A DNA stretch of 64,000 nt. Origin: Marinobacter sp. F3R08 (GTDB lineage: Bacteria > Pseudomonadota > Gammaproteobacteria > Pseudomonadales > Oleiphilaceae). Where the stretch lies: positions 62,001 to 126,000 of the forward strand of contig NZ_JAHKPI010000016.1 in assembly GCF_018860425.1 (NCBI RefSeq). Reading direction: 5' to 3'. Made by a program: the position numbers and the translations under genes. Shown here one piece after another: positions 38,751 through 50,534 of this stretch. Numbering within the stretch: the first letter of the stretch is position 1; each line of letters opens with the position of its first letter. The notes below the pieces were generated by a model. That model saw only the letters and a program-made list of their open reading frames with translations, had not been told where the DNA came from and searched no databases.

Positions 38751-39640
38751 CAGTCCTGCCCTCCCTGGGCGTTTTCTTCGCCAACATTGGCAGCAGACTC
38801 GGCCTCAGTGCTGGAGGCGCCTTCCGGCGGAAAAACCACCAGCACGAGACGACTCTGATTCAGCTGTGCCTTGGGCGTGGCCTGGATAGAAACGAAAGGC
38901 TCACCAGGCTCCTTGGAAATACGGCTGACTTCCGCCACCGGATAGCCTCTTGGGAAGCGGCCACCAAGACCAGAACTGACCAAAAGATCGCCTTCACGGA
39001 TATCGGCGGTGTCCGGCACGTGAACAAGATCCAGAGCATCGGTATTGCCGGTACCCAGCAGAATCGCCCGTAATCCGTTACGCACCACCTCTACAGGCAC
39101 TGCATGACTACTGTCAGAGACCAGCAATACACGAGAGGTTATCTGGCTGCTCTGTACTACCTGCCCCATCAGGCCATGGGCATCGAGAATGGCCTGCCCC
39201 GGTGACAGTCCGTCCCTGCGCCCCTTGTTGACAATAATCTCATGGGAAAAAGGATCTGGCGAAACACCAACCACCTCACCAACGATCACCCGGTCGTCCA
39301 GCACCTCAGACGAGTTCATCAGGCGTCGCAATTCGTTGTTCTCAGAGGCCAGCGCTGCGTATTTCAGGGCACGGCGTTCAAGGATCAGCAAACGGGCCCG
39401 GAGATCTTCATTCTCTGCCTGCAGGTCCTGCTTGTTTTCGAACAGTCCGGCCGCCCAGTCCGTAAACTCGTAGGGCGCATTGCCCAGCCAGTATACCGGA
39501 GCCAGGCCAGTCGCAATGGTGCTGCGCACGGTTGAGAGTTTGTCGAAACGCGCATCGACAACCACCAGGGCTGCCGATAAAACAAGAACAAGGAGGAGTC
39601 TGAAACCAGGAACAGGCCCCTGAACAAAGATGGTTTTAAT
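38750..39640 (-). CDS. mreC: Rod shape-determining protein MreC, probable ATT start
   Basis: Periplasmic scaffold of the elongasome, anchored by one N-terminal helix. A start at the first standard codon (GTG, 39565) would delete the anchor. The frame stays open upstream, and reading from ATT at 39638-39640 gives IKTIFVQGPVPGFRLLLL, which aligns with the E. coli MreC start MKPIFSRGPSLQIRLIL and restores the transmembrane helix. GGAGG lies seven bases before that ATT, and no ATG, GTG or TTG occurs in frame between it and 39565. The product is then 296 residues: helix, coiled coil (about 65-115), and the beta-barrel domains with GVSPDPFSHEIIVNKGRRDG and VSSGLGGRFPRGYPVAEV. It starts 20 bp after mreB. 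Confidence 0.85.
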   Translation of the reverse strand: MKTIFVQGPVPGFRLLLVLVLSAALVVVDARFDKLSTVRSTIATGLAPVYWLGNAPYEFTDWAAGLFENKQDLQAENEDLRARLLILERRALKYAALASENNELRRLMNSSEVLDDRVIVGEVVGVSPDPFSHEIIVNKGRRDGLSPGQAILDAHGLMGQVVQSSQITSRVLLVSDSSHAVPVEVVRNGLRAILLGTGNTDALDLVHVPDTADIREGDLLVSSGLGGRFPRGYPVAEVSRISKEPGEPFVSIQATPKAQLNQSRLVLVVFPPEGASSTEAESAANVGEENAQGGQD

Positions 39641-39660
39641 GGCGAGCCCTCCCCACAGGA

Positions 39661-41146
<1,486 letters not shown>

Positions 41147-41434
41147 GTGACCATTTCCCGTGAGGACATTGAGAAAGTCGCTGTGCTCGCCCGCATTCGT
41201 GTGGATGACGAGCAGGTTTCGGCTCTGGAGAAGGATCTGGGCAATATCCTGGATCTGGTAGATCAACTGGGTGCAGCAGACACCGATTCGGTTGAGCCCA
41301 TGGCCCATCCACTGAATGCCGTCCAGCGTCTTCGCGCTGATGAGGTGACAGAGACCAATCAACGGGAGTCGTTCCAGGCAATTGCGCCAGCTACCGAGAA
41401 CGGGCTTTATCTGGTTCCCAGAGTGATTGAGTGA
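41147..41434 (+). CDS. gatC: Asp/Glu-tRNA amidotransferase subunit C
   Basis: Small subunit that stabilises GatA-GatB. The GTG at 41147 has GGGAGG six bases upstream and gives 95 residues, the usual size: VTISREDIEKVAVLARIRVD and the C-terminal LRADEVTETN and ATENGLYLVPRVIE. The frame stays open far upstream through the inverted-repeat element, which could mislead automatic start calling. First gene of gatCAB. Confidence 0.95.
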   Translation: MTISREDIEKVAVLARIRVDDEQVSALEKDLGNILDLVDQLGAADTDSVEPMAHPLNAVQRLRADEVTETNQRESFQAIAPATENGLYLVPRVIE

Positions 41435-41485
41435 GCGATTCACGGGAATTAAGTGATCTGACGAACAGCGATTTCAGGATTCATC

Positions 41486-42943
41486 ATGCATAACAAATCC
41501 GTAGCAGAGCTTTCCCGGGAACTGGAAAGCGGCCAGATTTCCAGTGTGGAGCTGACGCAGCAGTTCCTTGACCGCATTGATCAGGAAGATGGCAAATACA
41601 ACAGTTTTATTACCGTCACCCGAGAGCAAGCCCTGGCCGACGCCCGGGCGGCCGATGAGCAGCGGGCCGCAGGGAATGTAACGCCCTGGACGGGGATTCC
41701 GTTTGCTCACAAGGATATTTTCTGTACCAACGGGGTTCGCACCACCTGTGGCTCGAAAATGCTGGAGGCGTTCACTCCCCCTTACGATGCAACCGTCACG
41801 GCGAATTTCCGCCAGGCGGGCGCCGTCTGTCTGGGCAAAACCAATATGGACGAGTTCGCCATGGGCTCCTCCAATGAATCCAGTCATTTTGGTGCAGTCA
41901 CCAACCCCTGGGGTCTGAGCCAGGGCGAGAAGCGGGTACCAGGCGGTTCATCTGGCGGGTCTGCCGCAGCGGTTGCAGCGCGACTGGTTCCGGCAGCGAC
42001 AGCCACGGACACCGGTGGTTCCATCCGGCAGCCGGCGGCGCTTTGCGGTGTCACCGGACTGAAGCCGACCTATGGCCGGGTGTCCCGCTACGGAATGATT
42101 GCCTTTGCCTCCAGTCTCGATCAGGGCGGCACCATGGCCCGCACAGCCGAAGACAATGCGCTGATGCTGAACGTGATGGCAGGCTTTGACCCCAAGGATT
42201 CCACCTCGCTTGATCGTGAGGTGCCGGATTACACCGCAACGCTCAATGAGCCGCTAAAGGGCCTGAAAATTGGCTTGCCGAAAGAGTATTTCAGTGATCA
42301 GCTCAGCCCGGCGATGGAGCAGCAGGTTCGCAATGCAGTTAAAGAATACGAGAAGCTGGGGGCCACCGTTAAAGAGGTCTCACTGCCCAATGCAAAGCTG
42401 GCCATTGCAGCCTATTACGTGATTGCACCGGCAGAGGCGTCCGCCAACCTGTCCCGCTTTGACGGGGTGCGTTACGGCTACCGCTGTGAAGACCCGAAAG
42501 ACCTGATGGACCTTTACACCCGCTCCCGGGCCGAGGGTTTTGGCACCGAGGTGAAACGTCGGATTCTGGTCGGCACCTACGCCCTTTCTGCAGGCTATTT
42601 TGATGCCTATTATCTGAAAGCTCAGAAGGTTCGCCGTCTGATTCAGCAAGATTTCATCAATGCTTTCAAAGAAGTGGACGTGCTCATGAGCCCGACCACG
42701 CCCTCGCCTGCCTTTATTCAGGGCGAGAAGACCAGCGATCCGGTAACCATGTACCTGGAAGATGTTTTCACCATCGCTATCAACCTGGCGGGCATTCCTG
42801 CCATGTCGGTACCCGCAGGCTTCGTGGATGGTCTACCAGTGGGACTTCAGATAATCGGGGATTACTTCTCAGAGGCCCGATTGCTGAACGCCGCCCATCA
42901 ATTCCAGCAGGTGACCGACTGGCACCAGCGTGAACCGCAATAA
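41486..42943 (+). CDS. gatA: Asp/Glu-tRNA amidotransferase subunit A
   Basis: Amidase that releases ammonia from glutamine for amidation of misacylated Glu-tRNA(Gln) or Asp-tRNA(Asn). The 485 residues carry the Ser-cisSer-Lys triad: Lys76 in PFAHKDIF, Ser155 in [11 protein letters not shown] and Ser179 in [15 protein letters not shown]. It begins 51 bp after gatC and ends 34 bp before gatB. Confidence 0.97.
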   Translation: MHNKSVAELSRELESGQISSVELTQQFLDRIDQEDGKYNSFITVTREQALADARAADEQRAAGNVTPWTGIPFAHKDIFCTNGVRTTCGSKMLEAFTPPYDATVTANFRQAGAVCLGKTNMDEFAMGSSNESSHFGAVTNPWGLSQGEKRVPGGSSGGSAAAVAARLVPAATATDTGGSIRQPAALCGVTGLKPTYGRVSRYGMIAFASSLDQGGTMARTAEDNALMLNVMAGFDPKDSTSLDREVPDYTATLNEPLKGLKIGLPKEYFSDQLSPAMEQQVRNAVKEYEKLGATVKEVSLPNAKLAIAAYYVIAPAEASANLSRFDGVRYGYRCEDPKDLMDLYTRSRAEGFGTEVKRRILVGTYALSAGYFDAYYLKAQKVRRLIQQDFINAFKEVDVLMSPTTPSPAFIQGEKTSDPVTMYLEDVFTIAINLAGIPAMSVPAGFVDGLPVGLQIIGDYFSEARLLNAAHQFQQVTDWHQREPQ

Positions 42944-42977
42944 GTCCGGGACAGGCCCCATACAGGAGAGAGCAATT

Positions 42978-44429
42978 ATGCAGTGGGACATTGTGATCGG
43001 GCTGGAAATTCACGTTCAGCTCGCCACCAAAACCAAGATCTTTTCCGGCTCCAGCACCGCTTACGGTGCCGAGCCCAACACCCAGGCCAACGCCGTTGAC
43101 CTGGCCATGCCCGGCACACTGCCAGTACCCAACGAACAGGCATTTCGCTATGCGGTGATGTTCGGCCTGGCCGTGAATGCCGACATCGAACGCCGCTCGG
43201 TGTTCGAGCGGAAAAACTATTTCTACCCTGATCTGCCCAAAGGCTATCAGACCACCCAACTGGAGCGCCCGATCGTGGGCCCCGGCTTTGTGGACATCGA
43301 ACTGGCGAATGGCGAGTCCAAGCGCGTGCGCATTCACCACGCCCACCTGGAAGAGGATGCCGGCAAATCCCTGCATGAAGACTTCCATGGCATGACCGGC
43401 GTGGACCTCAACCGGGCGGGAACACCGCTGATTGAAGTGGTCACCGAGCCAGACATGACCAGCTCCGAGGAAGCGGTCGCCTTTGCCAAGAAGCTGCACG
43501 GCATCGTAACGTCTCTGGGCATCTGCGACGGCGATATGTCTCAGGGCTCCATGCGTTTCGATGTCAACATCTCGCTGAAACCAAAGGGCTCAGAAACTCT
43601 GGGCACCCGTACCGAGACCAAAAACCTGAACTCTTTCCGCTTTATGGAACAGGCCATTGCCCACGAAGTGGAACGGCAGATGGACATCCTTGAAGACGGC
43701 GGCTCTATCGTTCAGGAAACCCGGCTGTACAACGGGGACCGGGATGAATCCCGGTCGATGCGGACCAAGGAAGAAGCCAACGATTACCGGTACTTCCCCT
43801 GCCCGGACCTGCTTCCGGTAGAGATCGATGAATCGTTCATCGAGGCTGCCCGAGCCAACCTTCCGGAACTGCCCGACGCCCGTAAAGCCCGGTTTATGGA
43901 CCAGTACAGCCTGAACGATTACGACGCAGGCCTGCTCAGTAGCGATTCGAAACTGGCCGCGTTCTTTGAGGAAGCCGCCAGCCACGCCAAGGACGCCAAA
44001 CTGGTGGCCAACTGGATTCAGGGCGAATTCTCCGCCCGCCTGAACGCCGAGGAGAAGACCGTTGCCGACTCCCCGATTACCGGCGCCCAGCTGGGTAACC
44101 TGGTGGTGCGGATTGCCGACAACACAATCTCTTCTGCCGGCGCGAAGAAGGTCTTCGAGGCACTCTGGTCTGGCGAGAACGATAATGTCGACGCCATTAT
44201 CGACGCCAAGGGACTGAAGCAGGTGTCTGACACCGGCGCCCTGGAAGCCATGGTGGATGAGGTTCTGACGGGCATGCCAGATCAGGTGGCCCAGTACCAG
44301 AATGAAGAAGATCCGAAGAAGCGCAAGAAAATGCTTGGCGGCTTCATGGGGCCACTGATGAAAGCCTCTAAAGGCCAGGGTAACCCGAAACTGTTCAACG
44401 AGATTCTTGTTCGCAAGCTCGGAGGATGA
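42978..44429 (+). CDS. gatB: Asp/Glu-tRNA amidotransferase subunit B
   Basis: Binds the misacylated tRNA, activates the carboxylate with ATP and amidates it. The start at 42978 has AGGAG nearby and gives 483 residues beginning MQWDIVIGLEIHVQLATKTK. Motifs: PDLPKGYQTTQLERPI, HLEEDAGKSLHE, RAGTPLIEVVTEPD, DYRYFPCPDLLP, with a C-terminal YqeY-like domain (KKRKKMLGGFMGPLMKASKG). Ends gatCAB. Confidence 0.97.
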   Translation: MQWDIVIGLEIHVQLATKTKIFSGSSTAYGAEPNTQANAVDLAMPGTLPVPNEQAFRYAVMFGLAVNADIERRSVFERKNYFYPDLPKGYQTTQLERPIVGPGFVDIELANGESKRVRIHHAHLEEDAGKSLHEDFHGMTGVDLNRAGTPLIEVVTEPDMTSSEEAVAFAKKLHGIVTSLGICDGDMSQGSMRFDVNISLKPKGSETLGTRTETKNLNSFRFMEQAIAHEVERQMDILEDGGSIVQETRLYNGDRDESRSMRTKEEANDYRYFPCPDLLPVEIDESFIEAARANLPELPDARKARFMDQYSLNDYDAGLLSSDSKLAAFFEEAASHAKDAKLVANWIQGEFSARLNAEEKTVADSPITGAQLGNLVVRIADNTISSAGAKKVFEALWSGENDNVDAIIDAKGLKQVSDTGALEAMVDEVLTGMPDQVAQYQNEEDPKKRKKMLGGFMGPLMKASKGQGNPKLFNEILVRKLGG

Positions 44430-44434
44430 CCTGC

Positions 44435-44471
44435 CGACCCGGGCCGTGGCTTATCGCCGCGGCCCGGGTCG
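44435..44471 (+). terminator. GC-rich hairpin after gatB
   Basis: A 12-bp perfect stem (44435-44446 with 44460-44471, CGACCCGGGCCG) that extends by three more pairs after one mismatch, starting five bases after the gatB stop. It is followed by TTCAGTCC, a poor T-run. It stands between convergent gatB and rimO, where a terminator is expected. Confidence 0.5.
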
Positions 44472-44497
44472 TTCAGTCCGGGGGAAGCCCTGACAAC

Positions 44498-45844
44498 TCA
44501 GACCAGACGGGCCCAGAGATCGTGCTCATCGGCATGCTCAACGACAGCCTGAACAATTTCCCCGGGAGCAAGGCCGGTTTCTTCATTCAGGTAGACCATG
44601 CCGTCGATTTCCGGAGCGTCGGCTTTTGACCGACCAATAGCACCCTCCTCATCTACCTCGTCGATCAGGACATCAATGGTCTGGCCGATTTTGGCCTGCA
44701 GGCGAGCCGCTGAAATGGTCGCTTGTTTTTCCATGAACCGGGCCAGGCGCTCCTCTTTTACTTCCTCAGGCACGGCACCTTCCAGTTCGTTGGCCCTGGC
44801 GCCCTCTACCGGGCTGTACTTGAACGCACCCACACGGTCGAGCTGAGCGTCATCCAGCCAGTCCAGCAGGTACTGGAAATCTTCCTCGGTTTCACCGGGG
44901 AAACCGACAATAAACGTGGAGCGGATGGTCAACTCGGGGCAGATCTCGCGCCATTTTCGGATACGCTCCAGGGTTTTGCTGTCGTGGGCCGGACGTTTCA
45001 TCGCCTTGAGGACTTTCGGGCTGGCGTGCTGGAACGGGATATCCAGGTAAGGCAGGATCTTGCCTTCGGCCATCAGGGGAATGATGGCGTCTACGTGAGG
45101 ATAGGGGTAAACATAGTGCAGGCGGACCCACACACCCATTTCGCCAAGAGCCTCACATAGCGACTGCATTTTGGTCTTCAGCGGGCGGCCCTGCCAGAAA
45201 CCTGTACGGTATTTGGTATCTACACCGTAAGCCGACGTGTCCTGAGAGATCACCAGCAGCTCTTTCACGCCAGCATCCACAAGGCGCTGGGCCTCGTCCA
45301 TTACATCTCCGATGGGTCGACTGACCAGATCGCCTCGCATCGAGGGAATGATGCAGAAGGTGCATCGGTGATTGCAGCCCTCGGAAATCTTCAGGTAGGC
45401 GTAGTGCCGGGGGGTAAGCTTGATCCCCTGGGGCGGAACCAGATCGGTAAAAGGATCGTGCTGTTTGTCCTGGGGAACATGTTGGTGGACCGCACCGACC
45501 ACCTCTTCATAGGCATGGGGACCGGAAACCGCCAGAACACCGGGATGAGTGTCACGAATCTTGTCCGCTTCAACCCCCATACAACCGGTCACAATCACCT
45601 TGCCGTTTTCGCTGATAGCCTCACCAATGGCGTCCAGAGACTCCTGTTTGGCTGCATCGATGAATCCGCAGGTGTTGACCACCACAATATCGGCGTCATT
45701 ATAAGTGGGCACAACGTCGTAACCGTCCAGCCTCAGCTGGGTGAGAATACGCTCGGAGTCTACGAGAGCCTTGGGACACCCCAGGCTGATGAAACCAACT
45801 TTGCCGTTCCCGGATGCGGTGGGGTTCTGAGTGTTATCTGTCAT
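44498..45844 (-). CDS. rimO: Ribosomal protein S12 methylthiotransferase RimO
   Basis: Radical SAM enzyme that adds a methylthio group to Asp88 of ribosomal protein S12. The start at 45844 (448 aa) gives the family N-terminus [20 protein letters not shown]; the longer frame to 45964 has no support. Cluster cysteines are visible: UPF0004 set in [15 protein letters not shown] and VTGCMG, radical SAM set in [17 protein letters not shown] domain ends the protein. It diverges from the PilZ gene. Confidence 0.96.
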   Translation of the reverse strand: MTDNTQNPTASGNGKVGFISLGCPKALVDSERILTQLRLDGYDVVPTYNDADIVVVNTCGFIDAAKQESLDAIGEAISENGKVIVTGCMGVEADKIRDTHPGVLAVSGPHAYEEVVGAVHQHVPQDKQHDPFTDLVPPQGIKLTPRHYAYLKISEGCNHRCTFCIIPSMRGDLVSRPIGDVMDEAQRLVDAGVKELLVISQDTSAYGVDTKYRTGFWQGRPLKTKMQSLCEALGEMGVWVRLHYVYPYPHVDAIIPLMAEGKILPYLDIPFQHASPKVLKAMKRPAHDSKTLERIRKWREICPELTIRSTFIVGFPGETEEDFQYLLDWLDDAQLDRVGAFKYSPVEGARANELEGAVPEEVKEERLARFMEKQATISAARLQAKIGQTIDVLIDEVDEEGAIGRSKADAPEIDGMVYLNEETGLAPGEIVQAVVEHADEHDLWARLV

Positions 45845-46110
45845 ATAAAGCTTGGAATTCCCGGAGCTCAGCACGAGCCCACAAATGAATGAAGGCACCG
45901 ATTTTACACCAGGCATGGGGCCGACTGCAGCAAAAGAGAGATCGCTACCCTCTGGAGGAGGCATCAGCAGATACCAAATTTGTGACGTCTCGGTCAGAAA
46001 GATTCAACAAATCTGCCACTATAGGCGGCAGACCTCTTGCTGATCACAAAGTAAACAACTACACTTTCATGCGCTTATCATGAGTTTAAGTGTTTCTCTG
46101 GAAGGGATTT
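45845..46110. other. Divergent rimO/PilZ intergenic region
   Basis: A 266-bp gap that must hold both promoters. A 6-bp dyad (TCTGCC 46012-46017, GGCAGA 46027-46032) is present. No convincing -35/-10 pair or RNA gene could be recognised. Confidence 0.4.
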
Positions 46111-46569
46111 ATGGGAAAGGCAGCCTCATTTGAAACCGAACACGCCAGAAGAGTGAACATGAAACCTGTCGCCGCCAAACTGAACCTGCGTAACCAGCAG
46201 CGAGTGGACGTAGCCACTGATATCACCATCGAGAAACCCGACGGCTGCTGCCTGACCTGCTCGGTTTCAAACCTCTCTCGCACCGGTGTTATGATCTCCT
46301 GCAACCAAGAGGCGGTAAAACAACTCATACCCGCGCAAAAGGCACCGGCGCCAGGCAACTGGATTGGGGTGAAGACCTGCTTCGCGGTGCCTGTGGTTGC
46401 CACACAGCCGGTTTCCGTTATCGCGGATGGCAACATTGTTCATATACGCCGTATCGCGCGGGACGAATTCCAGCTCGGTATTCAGTTCGCGGAATTTGAA
46501 GGCAATGGTTTTGATTACATCGACCGCTATGTCTCCAAATTACTTGCCGACGCCCGCAACTCGGCTTAA
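46111..46569 (+). CDS. PilZ-domain protein (likely cyclic-di-GMP binding)
   Basis: A 152-residue cytoplasmic protein whose middle matches a PilZ domain: the RxxxR motif in RNQQRVDV (about residue 31) and the N/DxSxxG motif in VSNLSRTGVMIS (about residue 60), the two sites that grip cyclic di-GMP in this family. The start at 46111 is preferred because GGAAGG lies upstream; a later Met at 46159 is possible. It stands alone between rimO and cysD; target unknown. Confidence 0.78.
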   Translation: MGKAASFETEHARRVNMKPVAAKLNLRNQQRVDVATDITIEKPDGCCLTCSVSNLSRTGVMISCNQEAVKQLIPAQKAPAPGNWIGVKTCFAVPVVATQPVSVIADGNIVHIRRIARDEFQLGIQFAEFEGNGFDYIDRYVSKLLADARNSA

Positions 46570-46669
46570 GCACGCCCCTGCGGTATCCTGAGCCCCGGCA
46601 CCGCCCCTGCTATATTGTTATAACGCCAATGTCTAGTTGGCCGCCTTCTTATACCCTCACCTGCTCTGG

Positions 46670-46675
46670 TATAGT
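46670..46675 (+). promoter_or_regulatory. Candidate -10 box upstream of cysD
   Basis: TATAGT lies 53 bp before the cysD ATG, without a convincing -35. A second A/T-rich stretch around 46610-46623 is an alternative. Activator-dependent promoters, such as CysB-controlled ones, often lack a good -35. Confidence 0.3.
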
Positions 46676-46728
46676 TGCCTTATCAATTCGCATAGCCAAA
46701 ACGGCCCACACGGCGGCAACGGATTACC

Positions 46729-47637
46729 ATGACCACATACAATCTCACGCATCTGAAACAGCTGGAAGCAGAAAGCATCCACATCATCCGGGAAGTAGCA
46801 GCCGAATTCGACAATCCGGTAATGCTATATTCCATTGGCAAGGATTCCGCGGTGATGCTGCATCTGGCCCTGAAAGCCTTCTACCCGGGAAAGCCACCTT
46901 TTCCGCTGATGCACGTCGACACGACCTGGAAGTTCCGGGACATGATCACATTCAGGGACAAAGTCGCTGAGAAGCTTGGTCTGGATCTGATTGTTCACAC
47001 CAACCAGGAGGGGGTAGATCAGGGGATCGGGCCATTCTCCCACGGCAGTGCAAAGCACACCGATGTGATGAAAACCCAGGCCCTGAAGCAAGCACTGGAC
47101 AAGTACAAGTTCGATGCTGCGTTCGGCGGAGCCCGCAGGGATGAGGAAAAATCCCGCGCCAAGGAGCGAGTGTATTCCTTCCGCGATGAATACCACCGCT
47201 GGGATCCAAAAAACCAGCGCCCCGAGTTGTGGAACATCTACAACGGCAAGGTCAATAAAGGCGAAAGTATCCGGGTGTTTCCGCTGTCCAACTGGACCGA
47301 GCTGGACATCTGGCAATACATCTACCTGGAAAATATTGACATCGTTCCACTTTACTTCGCCGCCGAGCGCCCTGTAGTCGAGCGCGACGGCACTCTCATC
47401 ATGGTGGACGACGACCGCATGCCACTGAAGGAAGGCGAGAAACCGATGATGAAATCTGTCCGTTTCCGGACACTGGGCTGCTACCCATTGACGGGCGCCA
47501 TCGAATCCGAAGCCAATACGCTTCCGGACATTATCCAGGAAATGTTGCTGGCCACGAGTTCCGAACGCCAGGGTCGGGTGATCGACCACGACTCAGCCGG
47601 TTCCATGGAACAGAAAAAGCGGGAAGGATACTTCTAA
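46729..47637 (+). CDS. cysD: Sulfate adenylyltransferase subunit 2
   Basis: ATP-sulfurylase subunit that adenylates sulfate to APS. The 302 residues (same as E. coli CysD) carry the PP-loop motif [20 protein letters not shown] and the family blocks [31 protein letters not shown] and [14 protein letters not shown]. CysN follows one base after the stop. Start has only a weak ribosome site. Confidence 0.96.
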   Translation: MTTYNLTHLKQLEAESIHIIREVAAEFDNPVMLYSIGKDSAVMLHLALKAFYPGKPPFPLMHVDTTWKFRDMITFRDKVAEKLGLDLIVHTNQEGVDQGIGPFSHGSAKHTDVMKTQALKQALDKYKFDAAFGGARRDEEKSRAKERVYSFRDEYHRWDPKNQRPELWNIYNGKVNKGESIRVFPLSNWTELDIWQYIYLENIDIVPLYFAAERPVVERDGTLIMVDDDRMPLKEGEKPMMKSVRFRTLGCYPLTGAIESEANTLPDIIQEMLLATSSERQGRVIDHDSAGSMEQKKREGYF

Positions 47638-47638
47638 G

Positions 47639-49297
47639 ATGTCACACCAGTCTGATCTTATTGCAGAAGATATTCAGGCCTACCTGAAGCAGCACGAAAA
47701 CAAAGAACTCCTGCGCTTGCTCACCTGTGGCAGCGTGGACGATGGTAAAAGCACGCTGATCGGCCGCCTGCTCCATGACACCAAGATGATCTACGAAGAT
47801 CACATGGCGAGCCTGAAAACCGACAGCGCCAAAATGGGAACGACCGGCGAAAAGCTGGACCTCGCACTACTGGTTGATGGCCTGCAGGCTGAGCGGGAAC
47901 AGGGCATCACCATCGATGTAGCCTATCGCTATTTCTCCACGGACAAACGCAAATTCATCATTGCCGACACCCCGGGCCACGAGCAATACACGCGCAACAT
48001 GGCTACCGGTGCGTCCACCGCGCAAGTGGCAATCCTGATGATTGACGCCCGTCATGGCGTCCTAACCCAGACTCGCCGCCACTCCTACATTGCCTCTTTG
48101 CTGGGCATCCGCCATATTGTGGTCGCCGTAAACAAGATGGATCTGGTGGATTTCAGCGAGGCACGCTTCAATGAAATCAAAGACGATTATCTGGCATTTG
48201 CCGCCAAGCTGGGCCCGAAAGATATCCGCTTTGTACCGCTGTCGGCTCTTGAGGGCGACAACGTTGTGAACAAGAGCGAGAACACGCCCTGGTTCACCGG
48301 CCAACCACTTATGGAAATTCTGGAAACCGTGGAAGTCGGCCGGGACAAGAACCTGGAGCACTTCCGCTTCCCGGTTCAGTATGTAACCCGTCCAAACCTC
48401 AATTTCCGGGGCTTCTGCGGCACCATCGCCTCAGGCGTAATCCGTCCCGGCGAGCAGGTCATGGCCCTGCCCTCCCGGCGCACCAGCACGGTGAAAGAGG
48501 TTGTAACCTTCGACGGCAATCTGGACGAAGCCTTCATTGACCAGGCCGTCACCCTGACACTGGCCGATGAGATCGACATCAGCCGGGGCGACATGCTGGT
48601 GAAAGTGGAAGACGAACCGGAAGTGGGCAATCGCTTCAACGCCAACATCGTATGGATGACCGATGCTCCGCTGGAAACCGGTCGGCTCTACGACATCAAG
48701 CTGGGCCCGACCTTTACCTCCGGTACGGTCAAAAAAATCCACCACCAGACCGACGTAAACTCCCTTGAACAGCAAGCCAATCCAAGCCAGCTCCAGCTGA
48801 ACGAGATTGGCCTGTGTGAGCTGACTCTGAACCAACCGATCGCCTTTGATGCGTACCAGCGTAACCACGCCACCGGTAGCTTTATCGTGATCGACCGGCT
48901 GTCCAACGTCACCGTCGGGGCGGGCATGGTGGCCGGTCTGGCCGACAGCGGCGAATCCCTGGACCCTGTGTCCGTGGAGGAACGCGAACGCCGACTGGCT
49001 CAGAAGCCGGCGATCATCGCCTGCAATGGCCGTCAGGCACCGGCATTGGCACTTGCGGTTGAGCGCGCATTGTTTGACCAGGGCAAGACCGCTGTGGTGG
49101 TCACTGAAGAGAACGCCGGCGATGCCGACGAACGTCGCCGCGCGTCTCAGCTCCTGACTTCCCATGGCCTGGTTGCCATTACCGTCAACCTTGGCACGGA
49201 CATCGCCAACGCTGCAGTAACCGCTGACAGTGAGCAGGAAATTCCTGAGGCGGTGAGCAAACTTGTTCAGGAGTTGATTCGCAGCAAGCGGATTTGA
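47639..49297 (+). CDS. cysN: Sulfate adenylyltransferase subunit 1 with a shortened APS-kinase-like tail
   Basis: GTPase subunit that drives APS synthesis by CysD. Residues 1 to about 450 are a complete CysN: G1 [18 protein letters not shown]3 [16 protein letters not shown]4 VNKMDLVDF, then the EF-Tu-like beta domains. E. coli CysN is 475 residues; this one is 552. The last 98 residues (about 455-552, bases 49001-49294) resemble the CysC (APS kinase) half of CysNC fusions: [20 protein letters not shown] and [20 protein letters not shown] track known CysC, but the P-loop (GLSGAGKS in CysC) is replaced by CNGRQAPA and the domain is about half length. It is therefore unlikely to make PAPS and is a vestige or a structural tail. 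Confidence 0.9.
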   Translation: MSHQSDLIAEDIQAYLKQHENKELLRLLTCGSVDDGKSTLIGRLLHDTKMIYEDHMASLKTDSAKMGTTGEKLDLALLVDGLQAEREQGITIDVAYRYFSTDKRKFIIADTPGHEQYTRNMATGASTAQVAILMIDARHGVLTQTRRHSYIASLLGIRHIVVAVNKMDLVDFSEARFNEIKDDYLAFAAKLGPKDIRFVPLSALEGDNVVNKSENTPWFTGQPLMEILETVEVGRDKNLEHFRFPVQYVTRPNLNFRGFCGTIASGVIRPGEQVMALPSRRTSTVKEVVTFDGNLDEAFIDQAVTLTLADEIDISRGDMLVKVEDEPEVGNRFNANIVWMTDAPLETGRLYDIKLGPTFTSGTVKKIHHQTDVNSLEQQANPSQLQLNEIGLCELTLNQPIAFDAYQRNHATGSFIVIDRLSNVTVGAGMVAGLADSGESLDPVSVEERERRLAQKPAIIACNGRQAPALALAVERALFDQGKTAVVVTEENAGDADERRRASQLLTSHGLVAITVNLGTDIANAAVTADSEQEIPEAVSKLVQELIRSKRI

Positions 49298-49320
49298 TAT
49301 TTGGCTTCTGAGTAGATCTG

Positions 49321-49362
49321 AGATTCCCCTGCCCCGGCGGCTGGCGCCGGGGCAGGGGATCT
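49321..49362 (+). terminator. Large hairpin after cysN
   Basis: Bases 49321-49339 pair with 49345-49362 over 18 bp with one bulged T; the core CCCCTGCCCCGGCG is very stable. The run after it (CTCTGTTGTTACCC) is only moderately T-rich. A terminator of cysDN or an mRNA 3' stabiliser is likely. Confidence 0.55.
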
Positions 49363-49517
49363 CTCTGTTGTTACCCTTCCAGGTAAAAAACGAGAAAAAA
49401 GAATCACCTGCCCTGCGGCCTGCCCCAAAACCCGAAGCCTGCGAATGAATCCCACGCCAATCCATGGCAGAATCCCGCGTCTCTGAGTTAACCGAAACAA
49501 CGAACAGGAGCCAAACA

Positions 49518-50534
49518 ATGGCCATCAAACACCTCCGCACTGCCTTCGCCAGCCAGTACCAGCCGGGCCAGCCTGCCCGCCTCGTGACCGGTGAGGCCCT
49601 GCAGGAGCCCGGTGGCGATTACGAAGGCCTCCATAAACAGATGAAGCGTCTGTTTAACAGCAAGCCTGGCAAGAAATACGGCCGGTTCTCCGAGGACCTG
49701 GGCGAGTGCCCGTTCAGTGCCTGGCTCAAGGATTACCTGGAAGACAAGCAGACCTTCGGCGCCATGACCGACCGACTGTTCGGCCAATGGCAGGAACTGT
49801 TGACCGGAAGTCAGGAAGAATTCGACGGCCATCTGATGATCGCGCACGAGGCCCTCGCGGATGCAGAGGTGGTCTATCTGTACATCGTGGAAACCGACAG
49901 CGCCATGCGCTTTGATGGCAAACAGGCACTGGACGCCACAGACGTTCTAAGCATCTCCCGGCTCAACCTGGCGGTTCGCATAGAGCTTGATGACTGGCGT
50001 GGCAACGGCTCGTCAGAAAACTACCTTACGCTGGTGCACGGCCGTGGCACCGGTGAGCCCGGAGAACTGTTCATTCGTCTGTGCGGCTTTACCAACCAGG
50101 TCGATGTAGAAAAAGAAACCATCACTTTCCTGGATGCCGTGGAAGCCTTCGCCAAGTCTTCTGAGCCAGAGAAGGCCGGCGAGGTTCGCCACAAGGCGTA
50201 CGAGTTCTGCAAGGAGCAGCATGCCCTTGGTGAACCGGTTGAAATCGAGGCACTGTCTGGCTATCTGGACGAAAGCGAGCCGCAACGGTTCAAGGAATTT
50301 GCCTCAAAGGCCGCCGAGCTGCCTGAAAGCGGGGTACTGCACCCGGATCACCGCAAGGTGAAGAAACTGGTGCGTATTGCAGGTTCCGGCGGCGGTATGA
50401 GCGTGTCGTTTTCATCTGACCTGGTGAATCAGGCGGTTTACTACGACCGAGATAAAGACGCCCTGACGATTACCCGTCTTCCCAAGGCTTTGCGGGAGCA
50501 GCTTCAGCGCTATCTGGAAGCTCGGGAGGAGTAA
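49518..50534 (+). CDS. Nucleoid-associated protein, YejK/NdpA family
   Basis: A 338-residue protein of the 37-kDa nucleoid-associated family (E. coli YejK, Pseudomonas NdpA); function in chromosome organisation is inferred from the family. AGGAG stands seven bases before the ATG at 49518. Recognisable blocks are YGRFSEDLGECPFSAWLKDY, LYIVETDSAMRFDG and FIRLCGFTNQVDVEKETITF, with KLVRIAGSGGGMSVSFSSDL near the C-terminus. Its last 65 bases overlap the 3' end of convergent trmH. Confidence 0.85.
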   Translation: MAIKHLRTAFASQYQPGQPARLVTGEALQEPGGDYEGLHKQMKRLFNSKPGKKYGRFSEDLGECPFSAWLKDYLEDKQTFGAMTDRLFGQWQELLTGSQEEFDGHLMIAHEALADAEVVYLYIVETDSAMRFDGKQALDATDVLSISRLNLAVRIELDDWRGNGSSENYLTLVHGRGTGEPGELFIRLCGFTNQVDVEKETITFLDAVEAFAKSSEPEKAGEVRHKAYEFCKEQHALGEPVEIEALSGYLDESEPQRFKEFASKAAELPESGVLHPDHRKVKKLVRIAGSGGGMSVSFSSDLVNQAVYYDRDKDALTITRLPKALREQLQRYLEAREE

